DNA of 64,000 bases from Saccharibacillus sp. CPCC 101409 (GTDB lineage: Bacteria; Bacillota; Bacilli; Paenibacillales; Paenibacillaceae): assembly GCF_030518235.1 (NCBI RefSeq), contig NZ_JAULSA010000010.1:62001-126000 (forward strand). Reading direction: 5' to 3'. The notes below the pieces were generated by a model. That model searched no databases. It saw only the letters and a list, made by a program, of their open reading frames with translations, and was not told the origin of the DNA. This document shows positions 1 to 10,300 of this stretch, in pieces. How positions within the stretch are numbered: the stretch's first letter is position 1; each line of letters begins with the position of its first letter. A program made the translations under genes and the position numbers.

Positions 1-2387
1 AAGACCGCGTCCGCTTTGAGCAGCGAGCTGAACAGGCAGCGGCCGTCCAGCTTCAGATAGCTGCCGTTGTGCACGCTCGCGCGGACCAGGACCCGGTCCG
101 CGTCGTAAGACAGCGTGCACAGAAACGCGTCCGTTTCCAAGCCGCCGAAGGAAACGCCGCTGTTCTCGTGCATGATGCGGCCGTCGGCCCGCGTATTGCA
201 CAGAATGTCGGTGTATCCGCCGCCGGCTTCGCGCAGGCGGAGGGCCAGAACCGGGCCGCCCGCGCTTTCGGCTCCCGCCGCGGGCGCGCCGCTGCTCGCA
301 TTTCCCGCTCCGCGAGCTTCGCCGTCCGCGCCGCTTCTTCCGTGCATTCCGCCCGCTTCACCCGACCCGCCGCCTCCGCGCGAAGCCGCAAACTCCGCTT
401 CGCCCAGCCGCTCCGCGCCGAATTCGCGCTGCCGCTCGCCCGGCAGCAGAAACACGCTGACGAACTTGATCCGTCCGTCCGCCGAATCCGCGCGGACTTT
501 GACATAGTCCGCACGGGTAAATTCGTCTTCCATCCCCGTATTCCGGTGATGGCCGCCCAGATAGCCGGACCCGCGCGCGTATTCACGCTCCCGCGGATAC
601 GGATGCAGCACGTTCATCGTCCGCCCTTCGCTGCGGACCGCGATATACGGTTCGCCTCCGCAAGCGGCCGGATTCCCGGCCCCGCCTCCGGCGTCCGCTT
701 TATCCGGCGGAGCGCTTCTCCCGCTGTTTGCTTCCGGTCCGTCCGCCTGCCCGTCCACGATTTCAAACGTCTCCGGCACATGCAGCAGCCACTCGAACGT
801 CCCGCCCGCTTCGCCCTGGAGATCGTCGATCAGCACGATCGCGCCGTCCAGACACAGAAAATGCCGGTAGAACCGCCGGTACAATCCGGCATACGGACCG
901 GTACAGTCCGCCAGCAGGTATTTGCAGCCCGGCGCGTCCAGATGCTGCGCGATACGACCGGGAAACTTGGTTCCTTCTTCGATCAGCTCGAACGGCTGCC
1001 CATGTCCGTTCAGCAGCACGACGTTATGCGCTTCGGAGCGGCGGTAGTATTCGTTGTACAGCGGCTTGGAATACGCGCAGTGGCCCGAATCGTCGGCAAA
1101 AACAATTCCGTCGTGCGCCAGAATAAACGTCCCGGCATCCAGATGATTATGGTTCCAGCTTTCGCCCGTTTTGACCGCAAGGACAGTGTTCGCGCCGCGG
1201 ATTTCTCCGACTGCTCCGTTCGATTCTTCTGTCTTTTTAGCCTGGTCCATCCCTTCGTCTCCGCTGTTCCACCGCACAAACCCGTACCCCGAGTGCTCCA
1301 GCACTTTAATCCCTTCCCGCTGGCTTTCTTCCAGCGGCTTCGGCGACAATCCTTCGGGATAAAAAGCGAATTCCGGCGCGTCCGACGGATCGCCTTTGAT
1401 CGAAGCGAACAGATTCAGCAGCTCGCCGCGCTTCAGTTCGCCGGCCAGGCGCAGCCAGACGTAATTGTGCAGCAGCCGGTCGCCGTCGTCGCCGAAGTGG
1501 AATGTACGGACTTCGCCGCTCCGCAGATAGACCGTTTCCAGATATACATCCGGTATCCGCTCCAGCACCGGCAGCCGCCGCAGCGAGTCGTCGCCGCTTT
1601 TTGCCCGGTACGCCGATTCGAACGCCAGGAAGTTGCCGAGCGCGTAATCCAGATAACCCATCGTCTCGACATAATCGCCGTCAGAGCCGAAGTTGGGCTG
1701 TTTGTTTTGCAGCACATTGCCCGGATAATCGAACCATTCCCGAATTCCTTCGACGATCGCGTGCAGCGCGCTTTCCGCATGAGGAACCCGGCAGCCGATC
1801 GACAGCAGCACCAGGCCGGCTCCCGCCACGCAGACGATCCACCAGTTGTGGCCCATCGTGTCGAGCGCGTGAATCTTTTTCGCCGGATGCAGCCAGTCTT
1901 CGTACAGCGGCAGATAAGCTTTGCGGTACAGCGCTTCTTCGATCTCTGCGCGTTCTTTTTCGCTGCACGTTTCCCGCACCGAATCGTAAGCCGCCGCCAG
2001 GAACACGCCGATATCCGCCGTCCACAGATCCGCCTGCCGCCCGCCGCCGCTCTGGTAGACCCACCGCTCTTCCTCGCCCAGCAGCCGGATCAGCGTTTTG
2101 ACCCGCCGCGCCGCTTCCTGGCTGCCCGTCATTCGGGCGTAAAACGCCAGATTCTGCGCTTCTTTCGCCAGATCGCGCACTTCGTTGCCGAGCGTAAACC
2201 GCTTGCTTCCGCCAAACTTCAGCCAGCGATCCCGCAGATGCGCGATCCGCTCGCCCGCTTCCCGCAGCCAATCTTCGCTCCGCGTTTGCATCCGCGCCGA
2301 GAACGCGTCCCAGCCGCGCCGCACGGAAGGGTTCGTATCGATCAGCCGCCAGACGCGTTCCAGCGTTTCTTCGTCGTATATCGTCAT
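1..2387 (-). CDS. Heparinase II/III family protein (C-terminus outside window)
   Basis: A reading frame runs without a stop from an ATG at 2387 to the window edge, giving at least 795 residues. GGAGGAG stands 4-11 bases before the ATG. The N-terminal half looks like the alpha/alpha toroid of heparinase II/III lyases, with a GHNWWIVC motif. The middle carries the family signature NHNHLDAGTF, where the HxH pair and Asp sit on the beta-sandwich side of the active site. Such enzymes cleave uronic-acid-containing oligosaccharides by beta-elimination. No signal peptide is visible, so it probably acts in the cytoplasm on products brought in by the importer encoded just upstream. A Gly/Ala/Glu-rich stretch near the visible end looks like a low-complexity insertion. 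The substrate (heparin-like, alginate-like or pectin-derived) cannot be told from sequence. Confidence 0.85.
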   Translation of the reverse strand, partial: MTIYDEETLERVWRLIDTNPSVRRGWDAFSARMQTRSEDWLREAGERIAHLRDRWLKFGGSKRFTLGNEVRDLAKEAQNLAFYARMTGSQEAARRVKTLIRLLGEEERWVYQSGGGRQADLWTADIGVFLAAAYDSVRETCSEKERAEIEEALYRKAYLPLYEDWLHPAKKIHALDTMGHNWWIVCVAGAGLVLLSIGCRVPHAESALHAIVEGIREWFDYPGNVLQNKQPNFGSDGDYVETMGYLDYALGNFLAFESAYRAKSGDDSLRRLPVLERIPDVYLETVYLRSGEVRTFHFGDDGDRLLHNYVWLRLAGELKRGELLNLFASIKGDPSDAPEFAFYPEGLSPKPLEESQREGIKVLEHSGYGFVRWNSGDEGMDQAKKTEESNGAVGEIRGANTVLAVKTGESWNHNHLDAGTFILAHDGIVFADDSGHCAYSKPLYNEYYRRSEAHNVVLLNGHGQPFELIEEGTKFPGRIAQHLDAPGCKYLLADCTGPYAGLYRRFYRHFLCLDGAIVLIDDLQGEAGGTFEWLLHVPETFEIVDGQADGPEANSGRSAPPDKADAGGGAGNPAACGGEPYIAVRSEGRTMNVLHPYPREREYARGSGYLGGHHRNTGMEDEFTRADYVKVRADSADGRIKFVSVFLLPGERQREFGAERLGEAEFAASRGGGGSGEAGGMHGRSGADGEARGAGNASSGAPAAGAESAGGPVLALRLREAGGGYTDILCNTRADGRIMHENSGVSFGGLETDAFLCTLSYDADRVLVRASVHNGSYLKLDGRCLFSSLLKADAV

Positions 2388-2405
2388 AAGTCTCCTCCCA
2401 TCAAG

Positions 2406-2436
2406 CGGCTTCGGAGCGGCGTGCCGTCCGAAGCCG
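2406..2436 (-). other. Intra-operon hairpin between binding protein and lyase genes
   Basis: A perfect 10-bp inverted repeat (CGGCTTCGGA / TCCGAAGCCG) with an 11-base loop lies between the binding-protein stop and the lyase start. No T-run follows on the minus strand, so it is more likely an mRNA-stability or partial-termination element than a full terminator. This would favour a high level of the upstream lipoprotein. Confidence 0.55.
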
Positions 2437-2489
2437 TGAGTGTTCGGTATGAGATTGGGCTGCCCGTTATCCGCTATGGACCCGGACTT

Positions 2490-4121
2490 TTACTCGAACT
2501 TCATCGTGTACAGCTGGTCCATAAAGATCCACGAATCCTTGTTGTCCTGATACCACTGTTTGTACCAGTCTTCGAGCGCCTGTCCGCCGGAACCGTACCA
2601 CGACTTCTGCACGTCCGCCACGCCCTGCTCGACCGTGTAGGAATCGCCGCTGACCACCGTTTTCGCCATCGTGTCGTTCATATTGTTCCATCCGTCGTTG
2701 AAAGTCGTGGTCATCGCTTTATCGAGCGAAGGACGGAACTTGGCGTGCGTGAAGCCCGGATGCGGATGCTCGGGATCGAGATACAGCTTCTCCATGTCTT
2801 TCGCGATCGCGATCCATTCTTTGTCGACCGGATCGGTCGAATCGAGCGGACGTCCGTCGATATCGTTCTCTTCCAGCTGATAGGTCGGCATGAACATCCG
2901 GTAATCATTCATATAGCCCATCTGCGTTTCGTTTTTGTCGGCGTCGATGATTTCGTGCTTGCCGTCCGCGGTTTTCTTGTAGTTCTCGCCTTCGATGCCG
3001 TAGGCCAGCGTTTCGACCGTCGACGGCGATACGATAAAGTCGATATACTTTATGACCGCTTCCGGATTCTTGGCGTTGGCGTTGACCGCGCCCGTCATTT
3101 GCAGCGACGGATTGAAGTCGGGGCCGAAGCGGCCGAATTCCGATTCCGGGAACGCCATCGCCGTGATTTTCGCGTTCGGGTCGGTGTTTTTGAGCGTATC
3201 GAAGTTTTTGCTGATGACCGATTCGTACGCCAGATAAATGCCCAATTTGCCGCTGGCGAAGTCCTGCTCGGCTTTCTGGCCGTTTTTATCCGACAGGAAA
3301 TCTTTGTCCACCACACCGTTCTCGAACAGCTTTTTCTTAAAATCGTACGCCGGCTTGATCCGGTCGAACTGGCGGATCAGCTGGCCGTCTTCGATAATGA
3401 ACATCTCGTTCTGGAACATGGCGTCGACGTAGTAGGAAGCGAACTGGCTCAGGTTGATGCCGTACGTATCTTTGACGCCGTTGCCGTCCGGGTCCTGGTT
3501 GGCGAACGCGTCGGCCACGGTATACAGCTCGTCGATCGTTTGCGGGACTTGAAGTCCGAGCTTGTCGAGCCAGTCCTGCCGGATCACCATCGCGCCGAGC
3601 ACCGCCGGTTTGCTCACCTGGCCGATCTCGTACAGCTTGCCGTCCGGCTTGGTGCCGAGCGTCTTGAGCGCCGGAATCTTCTCCAGCAGCGCTTTGTACT
3701 CCGTGCTGTGCTGCTCGATCAGGTCGTCCAGCGGCAGCAGCTGCTTCTGCGCCCAGAGCGAGTTCAGGAAGTCCGTATCGTATTCCAGCACGAGGTCCGG
3801 CGCGTCGCCCGAAGCGAACAGCATGCTGTATTTCTGCTGCGACTCGTTGCGGGGAATCGGGACGTATTTGACGCCGACCGGCCCGTTTTCGTTGATCCAT
3901 TTGGTCCAGCGGTTGTCCGCGTACGTGCCTTCTTCCTTCGGAATCTGGCCGCGGTCGTAGATGGAAACGGTGATCGTATCGGCCTTTTTGCCGTCTCCGC
4001 TCTGCGCGCCTTCTTTCTCGCTCGTGCCGCAGCCGCTCATTCCGACCGCAAGCACCGTGGACAGCGCCGTGACCGCCGCAATTCCGCTTGCCGTTTTTTT
4101 GCTCCAATTCCGTTTGCTCAT
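2490..4121 (-). CDS. Extracellular sugar-binding lipoprotein of ABC importer
   Basis: This 543-aa protein has a lipoprotein signal ending at Cys31 (VGMSGC), so it is anchored outside the membrane. Length, the EF-hand-like DPDGNGVKDTYG segment near the middle and the Trp-rich C-terminus fit the large LipO/YtcQ-type solute-binding proteins of Paenibacillaceae, which bind oligosaccharides. It is preceded by GGAGGGG and follows two permease genes, so the three form one importer. No ATPase gene is adjacent; a shared MsmX-type ATPase encoded elsewhere is the usual partner. The following lyase gene suggests an acidic oligosaccharide as ligand, which is inference. Confidence 0.9.
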   Translation of the reverse strand: MSKRNWSKKTASGIAAVTALSTVLAVGMSGCGTSEKEGAQSGDGKKADTITVSIYDRGQIPKEEGTYADNRWTKWINENGPVGVKYVPIPRNESQQKYSMLFASGDAPDLVLEYDTDFLNSLWAQKQLLPLDDLIEQHSTEYKALLEKIPALKTLGTKPDGKLYEIGQVSKPAVLGAMVIRQDWLDKLGLQVPQTIDELYTVADAFANQDPDGNGVKDTYGINLSQFASYYVDAMFQNEMFIIEDGQLIRQFDRIKPAYDFKKKLFENGVVDKDFLSDKNGQKAEQDFASGKLGIYLAYESVISKNFDTLKNTDPNAKITAMAFPESEFGRFGPDFNPSLQMTGAVNANAKNPEAVIKYIDFIVSPSTVETLAYGIEGENYKKTADGKHEIIDADKNETQMGYMNDYRMFMPTYQLEENDIDGRPLDSTDPVDKEWIAIAKDMEKLYLDPEHPHPGFTHAKFRPSLDKAMTTTFNDGWNNMNDTMAKTVVSGDSYTVEQGVADVQKSWYGSGGQALEDWYKQWYQDNKDSWIFMDQLYTMKFE

Positions 4122-4177
4122 CCTTTAACCCCTCCGCTCTTTTTATGGTGAAACAACCGTACTTCGACTTCCGCCGA

Positions 4178-5053
4178 TCAGCCTTTGACCGAACCGATCA
4201 GCATGCCTTTGACGAAATATTTTTGCAGAAACGGATACACGACCAGCATGGGCAGAATCATGACGATAATCCCGGCGGAACGGATCGACTCGGGCGTCAG
4301 CTTGCGGAACGCGTCCGGGTCGAGCTGGGCCAGCTCCGCCAGCAGCGACTGGCTCTGGATCATATTCTGCACGAGCACCGACAGATTGAAGCGCTCCGGG
4401 TCGTTGATATAGATCAATACGTTGAAAAAAGAGTTCCAATGCGCCACGCCGTAAAATAGTGCGATGGTCGCGATCACCGGCACGGACAGCGGAATCACGA
4501 TCTGCAAAATGATGCGCCACTCCCCGCTGCCGTCGATTCTCGCCGCGTCTTCCAGCTCTTCCGGGATATTTTCGAAAAAAGATTTCAGCACCAGCAGATT
4601 GTATACGCTTACGAGTCCCGGAAGCCACAGCGAACCGTAGTTGCCGACCAGTCCGAGCGACTTCGCCAGCAGGTAGTTCGGGATCAGCCCCGCGGTGAAC
4701 AGCATCGTGAATACGATCGCAAGCGTCAGAAAGCGCCGGGCGTAGAAATGTTTGCGCGACAGCGGATAAGCGGCCAGGATCGTAAACAGCATATTGAGCG
4801 CCGTGCCCACAAGCGTAATCACCACACTGTTGCGAAACGCGCCGACGATATTCGTGTCTTCGATCAGCTTGCCGTACGCCGTCCAGGTAAAGTCCCGCGG
4901 CCACAGCCCGACTTTGCCGAGCGTGATCGCTTCGTTGCCGCTGAGCGACAGCGCCACGATATGGATAATCGGCAGCAGACAGCTCAGCGCGGCCAGCGCG
5001 AGGATGAAGTAATTGACGCCGTAGAAGACTTTTTCGCCGTTTGTCGGTTTCAT
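4178..5053 (-). CDS. Carbohydrate ABC transporter permease, YtcP/LplC type
   Basis: The 291-aa product has about six hydrophobic segments, starts with the KPTNGEKVFYGVNYF-type N-terminus typical of the second permease of this class, and ends in FVKGMLIGSVKG, the conserved C-terminus of the YtcP group. The EAA loop (EDAARIDGSGEW) that contacts the ATPase is present. AAAGGAGGAG precedes the ATG. It pairs with the permease just upstream to form the membrane channel for the lipoprotein encoded downstream. Confidence 0.92.
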   Translation of the reverse strand: MKPTNGEKVFYGVNYFILALAALSCLLPIIHIVALSLSGNEAITLGKVGLWPRDFTWTAYGKLIEDTNIVGAFRNSVVITLVGTALNMLFTILAAYPLSRKHFYARRFLTLAIVFTMLFTAGLIPNYLLAKSLGLVGNYGSLWLPGLVSVYNLLVLKSFFENIPEELEDAARIDGSGEWRIILQIVIPLSVPVIATIALFYGVAHWNSFFNVLIYINDPERFNLSVLVQNMIQSQSLLAELAQLDPDAFRKLTPESIRSAGIIVMILPMLVVYPFLQKYFVKGMLIGSVKG

Positions 5054-5086
5054 GCCTGTTCTCCTCCTTTCATGCTGCGCGCTCCT

Positions 5087-6049
5087 TTACCACAGTCCGC
5101 GGCCGGAACGGCGCGCGATCGCGTTCACGATCAGCACGAGCGTCAGCCCGATCAGCGATTCGAACAATCCCATCGCCGTCGCGTAGCTGAACTGTCCCGA
5201 ACCGAGGCCGACTTTGAAGTTCCAGGTGCTGATGACTTCCGCCACATTGATGACAACCGAATTCTGGAGTACGTACACCTGGTCGAAGCCCACGTCCATC
5301 ACGTTGCCGATGCTCAGGATAAACATCAGGATCACGGTCGGCATCAGGCTCGGCAGCGTGATATGACGAATCTGCTTCCATTTGTTCGCTCCGTCCATGC
5401 CCGCCGCTTCGTACAAACTCGGATCGATCGACGTCAGCGCGGCCAGATAGATGATCGCGGACCAGCCGGCTCCTTTCCAGATGCCCGACGCGACGAAGAT
5501 CGAGATCCACGAACCTTCTTTGAACAGAAACGGATACGTGCTGCCGGTCAGGCGCTCCAGCATATTGTTGACGAAGCCGGTCTCGATCGAGAACAGCATC
5601 AGCACCAGCCCGCCCACGATGACCCAGTTGAGGAAGTGGGGAAGATACAGCAGCGTCTGCGTCCAGCGTTTGAACCACGACCGCCGCACTTCGTTCAGCA
5701 GGATCGCCAGGATAATAGGAAAAGGAAAACCGACGAACACGCTCAACGTGCTCAGTACGAGCGTATTGCGGATAATGCCCAGCGTGCCGGGATTCTGGAA
5801 CAGATAGCGGTAGTTGTCGAAGCCCACCCACGGACTGTGCAGAATGCCGTCGGCGAAGTTGTAATCCTTGAACGCGATCACGAAGCCGAACATCGGCACG
5901 TACTTGAACAAGATAAAGAACACGGCGATCGGCAAAAACATAATCAACAGCGGCTTGTTCATATTCCAGCGTCTTCGTTTGCCCAGAGCGCTGCGTTCCC
6001 TGATGCGAGTCTCGCGATCTTTTTTCGCTTCCATTTCCAGGCTGCCCAT
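5087..6049 (-). CDS. Carbohydrate ABC transporter permease, YteP/LplB type
   Basis: This 320-aa protein has a basic N-terminal tail followed by about six membrane spans. Its EAA loop reads EAAGMDGANKWKQIRHITLP, the form found in the first permease of YteP/LplB importers. GGAGGTGA precedes the ATG with good spacing. It is the first gene of the importer-lyase operon, and a cre-like site and a 20-bp-spaced TTCG pair lie 23-70 bases upstream of its start. Function: half of the transmembrane channel for an oligosaccharide. Confidence 0.92.
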   Translation of the reverse strand: MGSLEMEAKKDRETRIRERSALGKRRRWNMNKPLLIMFLPIAVFFILFKYVPMFGFVIAFKDYNFADGILHSPWVGFDNYRYLFQNPGTLGIIRNTLVLSTLSVFVGFPFPIILAILLNEVRRSWFKRWTQTLLYLPHFLNWVIVGGLVLMLFSIETGFVNNMLERLTGSTYPFLFKEGSWISIFVASGIWKGAGWSAIIYLAALTSIDPSLYEAAGMDGANKWKQIRHITLPSLMPTVILMFILSIGNVMDVGFDQVYVLQNSVVINVAEVISTWNFKVGLGSGQFSYATAMGLFESLIGLTLVLIVNAIARRSGRGLW

Positions 6050-6070
6050 CGCTTCACCTCCGGTTGCTTG

Positions 6071-6097
6071 AGATTCGGTATATCCAATGAAGATTCG
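6071..6097 (-). promoter_or_regulatory. Possible AraC-type operator (20-bp-spaced direct repeat)
   Basis: AGATTCG occurs at 6071-6077 and again at 6091-6097, exactly 20 bases apart, 23-49 bases upstream of the first permease gene. The same TTCG pair at 20-bp spacing is found near 49747 and 55822, upstream of two other polysaccharide loci. Two half-sites on one face of the helix, two turns apart, are typical of AraC-family operators. Binding is inferred. Confidence 0.35.
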
Positions 6098-6103
6098 ACA
6101 AGA

Positions 6104-6117
6104 AGGAAGCGCTTTCC
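6104..6117 (-). promoter_or_regulatory. cre-like site (CcpA)
   Basis: Read on the minus strand, GGAAAGCGCTTCCT matches the cre consensus TGWAARCGYTTNCA at 12 of 14 positions. It lies 55 bases before the importer operon, a position compatible with carbon catabolite repression. Confidence 0.4.
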
Positions 6118-6311
6118 GTTTTGGAGTTCGTTCACGGGCATGTGTGGAAGAACAAAGTCGGGTGAGCCGTGTGCAGGATGTCGATTACGGAAAGCGCGAT
6201 CCTGCGCTGCTCCATCACTGTAAACGAGGAGCGGCGATTCCCGCAATTGTCAGGTTTCGAGGCGGTAACGATTTTTGCGATTGGGGGTGTTAGAAGGCGT
6301 GAAAAAGCGAA
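6118..6311. other. Gene-free stretch upstream of importer operon
   Basis: No convincing gene was found here. It presumably holds the promoter of the importer-lyase operon; no strong -35/-10 pair stands out. Confidence 0.4.
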
Positions 6312-6343
6312 AACCCGCGCAGCGGCGCGGGTTCACGTTTTTT
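6312..6343. terminator. Rho-independent terminator
   Basis: AACCCGCGC and GCGCGGGTT form a perfect 9-bp stem with a 4-base loop. Six T follow shortly after on the plus strand, and a T-rich stretch follows on the minus strand. It most plausibly ends leftward transcription from the toxin island. Confidence 0.75.
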
Positions 6344-6428
6344 GACGGGGTTGCGATTTTTGTGGTGGGAGTAGAAAAGAGCAGCCGGAATCGGAACCGG
6401 AACAGGTACCTTACTCCTTTTTGTTCAT

Positions 6429-6918
6429 TTAAATACCTATAAAAGCGGAGAAGTCGGCATGCAAGATCTCTTGAAGCAGCGCCAGCGTAAATAGCAAAAC
6501 AAATGAAATCCCTATGTATTTTAATATTTTGCCACAAACGGCCGTCAAAGAAAGATGCTCTTCCGCCAAAGCATAAATCCCGTTTCCGGCTACCAGCATA
6601 AAACAAAAAGCGACGACTTTGACGGGGATGAGGTAATACCAGTACGGAATACCGGTTCCCCATAACGAAATGAGCACGCCGATCAGGTAAGTCGTTCCGT
6701 AGTATTTAAGCAGTTTACGGGTGATAGGTATCCCTGCTTTCTTCAGATTATTCTCGATAGAACCGGATTCCCCGAGCGATGAAACCGGTTTGCATAAGAT
6801 TATCCATATTCTGTATAGAATTGCTCTCGCTTTCTTGAAAACTGAATAATAGATCCGTCAAAAGTTCAAGATCCCCTGGACGGTTTTGAAAAATCCTATT
6901 GATAGAATAAGTCGACAT
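6429..6918 (-). pseudogene. Small membrane protein split by an apparent +1 frameshift
   Basis: Two abutting frames look like one broken gene. Frame one starts at ATG 6918 and encodes 56 residues ending ...GFIARGIRFYRE before TAA at 6748. Frame two is open from about 6855, without an ATG, GTG or TTG until GTG 6677, and reads ...ENNLKKAGIPITRKLLKYYG into three or four hydrophobic segments, ending at 6429. Joining them near 6750 by skipping one base gives a continuous protein of about 160 residues. The unbroken part alone (6429-6677, GTG start) would be an 82-aa membrane peptide. The family is not recognised. Its position after an RHS toxin and its own immunity gene suggests an old or second immunity protein. 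An assembly error could also explain the shift. Confidence 0.5.
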
Positions 6919-7019
6919 TTCTTGCTCATTTGGTTGAACTCTACTCCTTTTATTCTAAATAAAAATAAATTTTAAATTTCCGCTTATAATCAAGTAGGTA
7001 GAAGGATGTAGATTAAAGA

Positions 7020-7057
7020 AGAGACTGTTCCAGTTATAACCTTTTGGAACAATCTCT
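7020..7057 (-). terminator. Hairpin after the putative immunity gene
   Basis: A 13-bp inverted repeat with one mismatch (AGAGACTGTTCCA / TGGAACAATCTCT) lies about 50 bases past the stop of the 89-aa gene. The T-run on the minus strand is weak, so termination may be partial. Confidence 0.5.
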
Positions 7058-7107
7058 CTGATGCATTCTAGATAAATAAAGTTCGTTTAAATCTTCTTGA
7101 AATTTGT

Positions 7108-7377
7108 TTATTTCTTTTTGTAATCTCTCGGAGTGATATCTTCCTTATTCATATTCCACCAAAATCTATCCTTACTATAAATTTGATATGCCCAAAATTC
7201 AGCAGTTTCATGGTAAACAATATCATCATCATCTGTAAGAACGTTACGACTCCAAAAGGCGTTAATACGTCCAACTGCCTCTTCTTTAGAGATCTTAAAA
7301 ATATTTTGCATTTCTTCCGCAATCCATTCACAATATTCTTGCGATTTTTCATTTACCGGAAAATAAAACTTAATCAT
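7108..7377 (-). CDS. Probable immunity protein of the RHS toxin
   Basis: This 89-aa AT-rich gene starts 9 bases after the toxin gene; the toxin stop codon TAG is the first part of its SD (TAGGAGG), so translation is coupled. The product is small, probably cytosolic and aromatic-rich, with an acidic core (TDDDDIVYHE, then EFWAYQIY and FWW) and a basic tail. Polymorphic toxin genes are regularly followed by a cognate immunity gene in this position. I do not assign a named immunity family. Neutralisation of the neighbouring DUF3990-like domain is inference from position, size and base composition. Confidence 0.7.
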   Translation of the reverse strand: MIKFYFPVNEKSQEYCEWIAEEMQNIFKISKEEAVGRINAFWSRNVLTDDDDIVYHETAEFWAYQIYSKDRFWWNMNKEDITPRDYKKK

Positions 7378-7386
7378 ATTAACCTC

Positions 7387-10300
7387 CTAATCGTAATATC
7401 GTACACCAACGTACCCTCTTAAAAATTCTGCAGCTAGGGCTGGATTATGAATGCTTAATTGGTCTCCGCTAAGCTGATACAAAGTTTTAGGCGTCGGAAC
7501 AGGTTTTTTCCCTCCTTTACCATCTGATACCTTTGTTAAAGGATTGAGCAAGTAGCGCCCTGAAACGAAATCATAATTATGTTTCATTCCTCTACGGCTG
7601 TCATAAATAAAGTCCGCTGTTTCACTAACTGATTTCAAGAATAACCCATTATACTTATTGAAAGCTTCTTTATCTATCGCAAATACTATGATAGCTCCTT
7701 CCCCATCAAATTTATTCTCCACCCACCTCTCAGCTTGTCCAGGATTCCTAGTCACATAAAATCCTTGTCCAAAATCCACATTTTTTCTTCCCGCTTCAAG
7801 ATTTATTCCGTCTAATATAGAATCTACGCTATCAACAGCCGTAGCATGATAAAAAAAGACTTTGTTGTTGTTTTTTTTATTTCTCATTGCTTTATTGGTT
7901 ATATACGAAGTAGCGGCAAGTGAAAATCCTTTAAAAAGAGCATCTTCTAGTTTTTTGATTCCGGGTACAGTGTTGGTCCAGCCAATAATGCCACCGCCAC
8001 CGCCGCCACCGCCAGAGGGAGCCATTTCCTGTTTATGTCCACTGGGATCATTATGAGTCAGCGGATTCCCCTGCACATAAGCATACAAATTCAAGGTCCC
8101 AGGCTGCGCCTTCTCACCTTCATACGTATCTTCATTAATAAATCGCCCGATATTCGGATCATACCATCTCGCCCGAAGATATTGAAGTCCCGTTTCGCCA
8201 TCCCAATACTCGCCCGAGTAGCGCAGCACGTTATCGGTGGTTTCTTCCTCGATAATCGGATTTCCCCATACATCGTACGTATACTGATTCAGCGTCTTAC
8301 CTGCTGCGTCTTTAATCTCCGTAATATCTCCATGAGCATTGGTCCAATAGGTTTGCAACTCGTTCTCTCCTGGAATCTGACGCGCTTTGATCTGTCCGTT
8401 TGCGTCATAGACATAACCCACAGTAATCGTGACGCTGCCACCGGCATCCACTGTTCCTTCCGCCACAAGCAGTGAACGATCGTCATAATAATAGCGAGTT
8501 TTCTTCCCGTCTTCTCCGGTACGTTCGGTCATCAGACCGTCACCGTTATAGCGGTAGCTTACATTTCCGGTTTCTGTTTTTACATTCGTCAGACGATCAC
8601 GAGCATCATACGTATAATTCGCTTCGCTGAAATCCGGTTCGCGTTCGGATGTCATTTCGCTGCGGTTGCCGCGCGGATCGTAAGCATAAGATTCGTTGAA
8701 CAAACTGGAAGCCTTCAAACGGTTCAACGCATCGTAACCGAATGTGTGGGTTTCGCCATTGTCCGTTTTCGATACGATATTACGATTATTGTCGTAGCTG
8801 TATGCATAGCTTCCGAATATCGTACCGTTGTCGCTTTGTTTCATACCAGCCAGATTTAGTCCATCATAGCTGTACGTCTGAACAAGACCGCTGCCGCTTG
8901 AAATATCAGATAAGGTATTGTTTTGTCGATAGCTGTAGGTATAACTACCAAGCTTGGCTCCATTTCCACTTTCCGCTGACATTGTGCTTAGCGTAGACGT
9001 ATTAACGTTATAGCTTTGCTGCAATTTAAGTTGAAAGCTTCCGGAGTTAAATGTCTGAGCACTTCGTAATCCACGCACTTCATAATCCATTTTCAGACTT
9101 GATCCATCTGGATAAGTTGTGCTTGCCAACTCACCAACAGCTGTATATTCATAGCCTGTAGTGCCAGTCCCGTCTGTCATCTTTGTGCGTCTTCCAGCAG
9201 CATCATAGACATAACTTATTGTTCCATCAACAGCATTATCACTAATCAGGAATCCTCGTGTGTTATAAAAGTAAAGACGCTTTTTTCCATTACGATCCGT
9301 GTAACCAGTAAGATTATCTGCGCTATCGTATTCAAATGTCTCTACTTGTCCCAATGGGTCAGTCTGACGCATCAAGCGACCGGTTTCGTCATACTGGTAC
9401 TTCATTTGCTTTCCATCGGCATAAGTCAGCAGCGTATTATTCCCAAACAAATCATAAGTATAAGTTGTTTTTTGTCCAAGCGCATCAGTCACAGCCGTTA
9501 AGAGACCGAGTGTGTCGTAAGCATAGTTCGTCGCGTTCCCGTTAGCATCTGTCGATCTTGTCAGGTTCCCGGCGGTATCGTAAGCCGACGTTCCAATTTT
9601 TACATTTCCAGAGCTCTTTAGCTCTTCAATAAGAGTCGGCTGATCCAAAGCGTCATAGGTTGTGCGAATTTTATTGCCTACTGCGTCGGTCGTTGTAATC
9701 GTTTTATTCGCATCGTCATAGGCGTACTCTGTTCTTGCGCCTCTGACAATTTGTTCATCTAAGCGCCCTAGTTTATTGAAGTAATAGAGATCGAAACTTC
9801 CGTTGTAATCAAGTTTGGTTCTCAAATTCCCGTAGGAATCGTAATGATAGTTCACCGATCCTCTAGCATTGGTTTCACGGTCAAGCTGTCCAAAAGGTGT
9901 AAAGTGATTTTGCACTTTACGACCTGTAGGATCTGTAATCGTAATTTGATTGATGGTATCTTCATAGACTGCTTTAGTCTGAGTTCCGTCTGCGTACGTT
10001 TCTGTCAACGGACGGCCAAGCCCGTCGTAAGTATAAGCAGTCTTACTACCATTGCCATCCGTGAATGAAGTCATTTGGGCATTATAAAAATCGTAAGTCG
10101 CCCGGACTGTTTTAGTTTGACGCGTACCGTCTGCTTTTGTTGTCTGTACAGTCTGTGAAGTAAGTTGAAAACCATTGTATGCACCGAATTCCTGCTGTAC
10201 GATGGTATCTTTGCTCTCGCCTTTAAGCACAATCTGAGTTGCATTTCCATTGACATCGTACGTGTAATTTGTTTTTTGAAGCAGTTTTCCAGCTTTATTG

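Noticed and set aside
69-4151. Very long plus-strand reading frame of 1360 codons
   Set aside because: It is the mirror of GC-rich minus-strand genes (lyase and binding lipoprotein), has no SD, and its translation is Arg/Val/Phe-rich without domain features.
6250-6663. 137-codon minus-strand frame in the toxin island
   Set aside because: It overlaps the better-supported membrane-protein frame, is rich in Arg and Ser and runs through the terminator at 6312.
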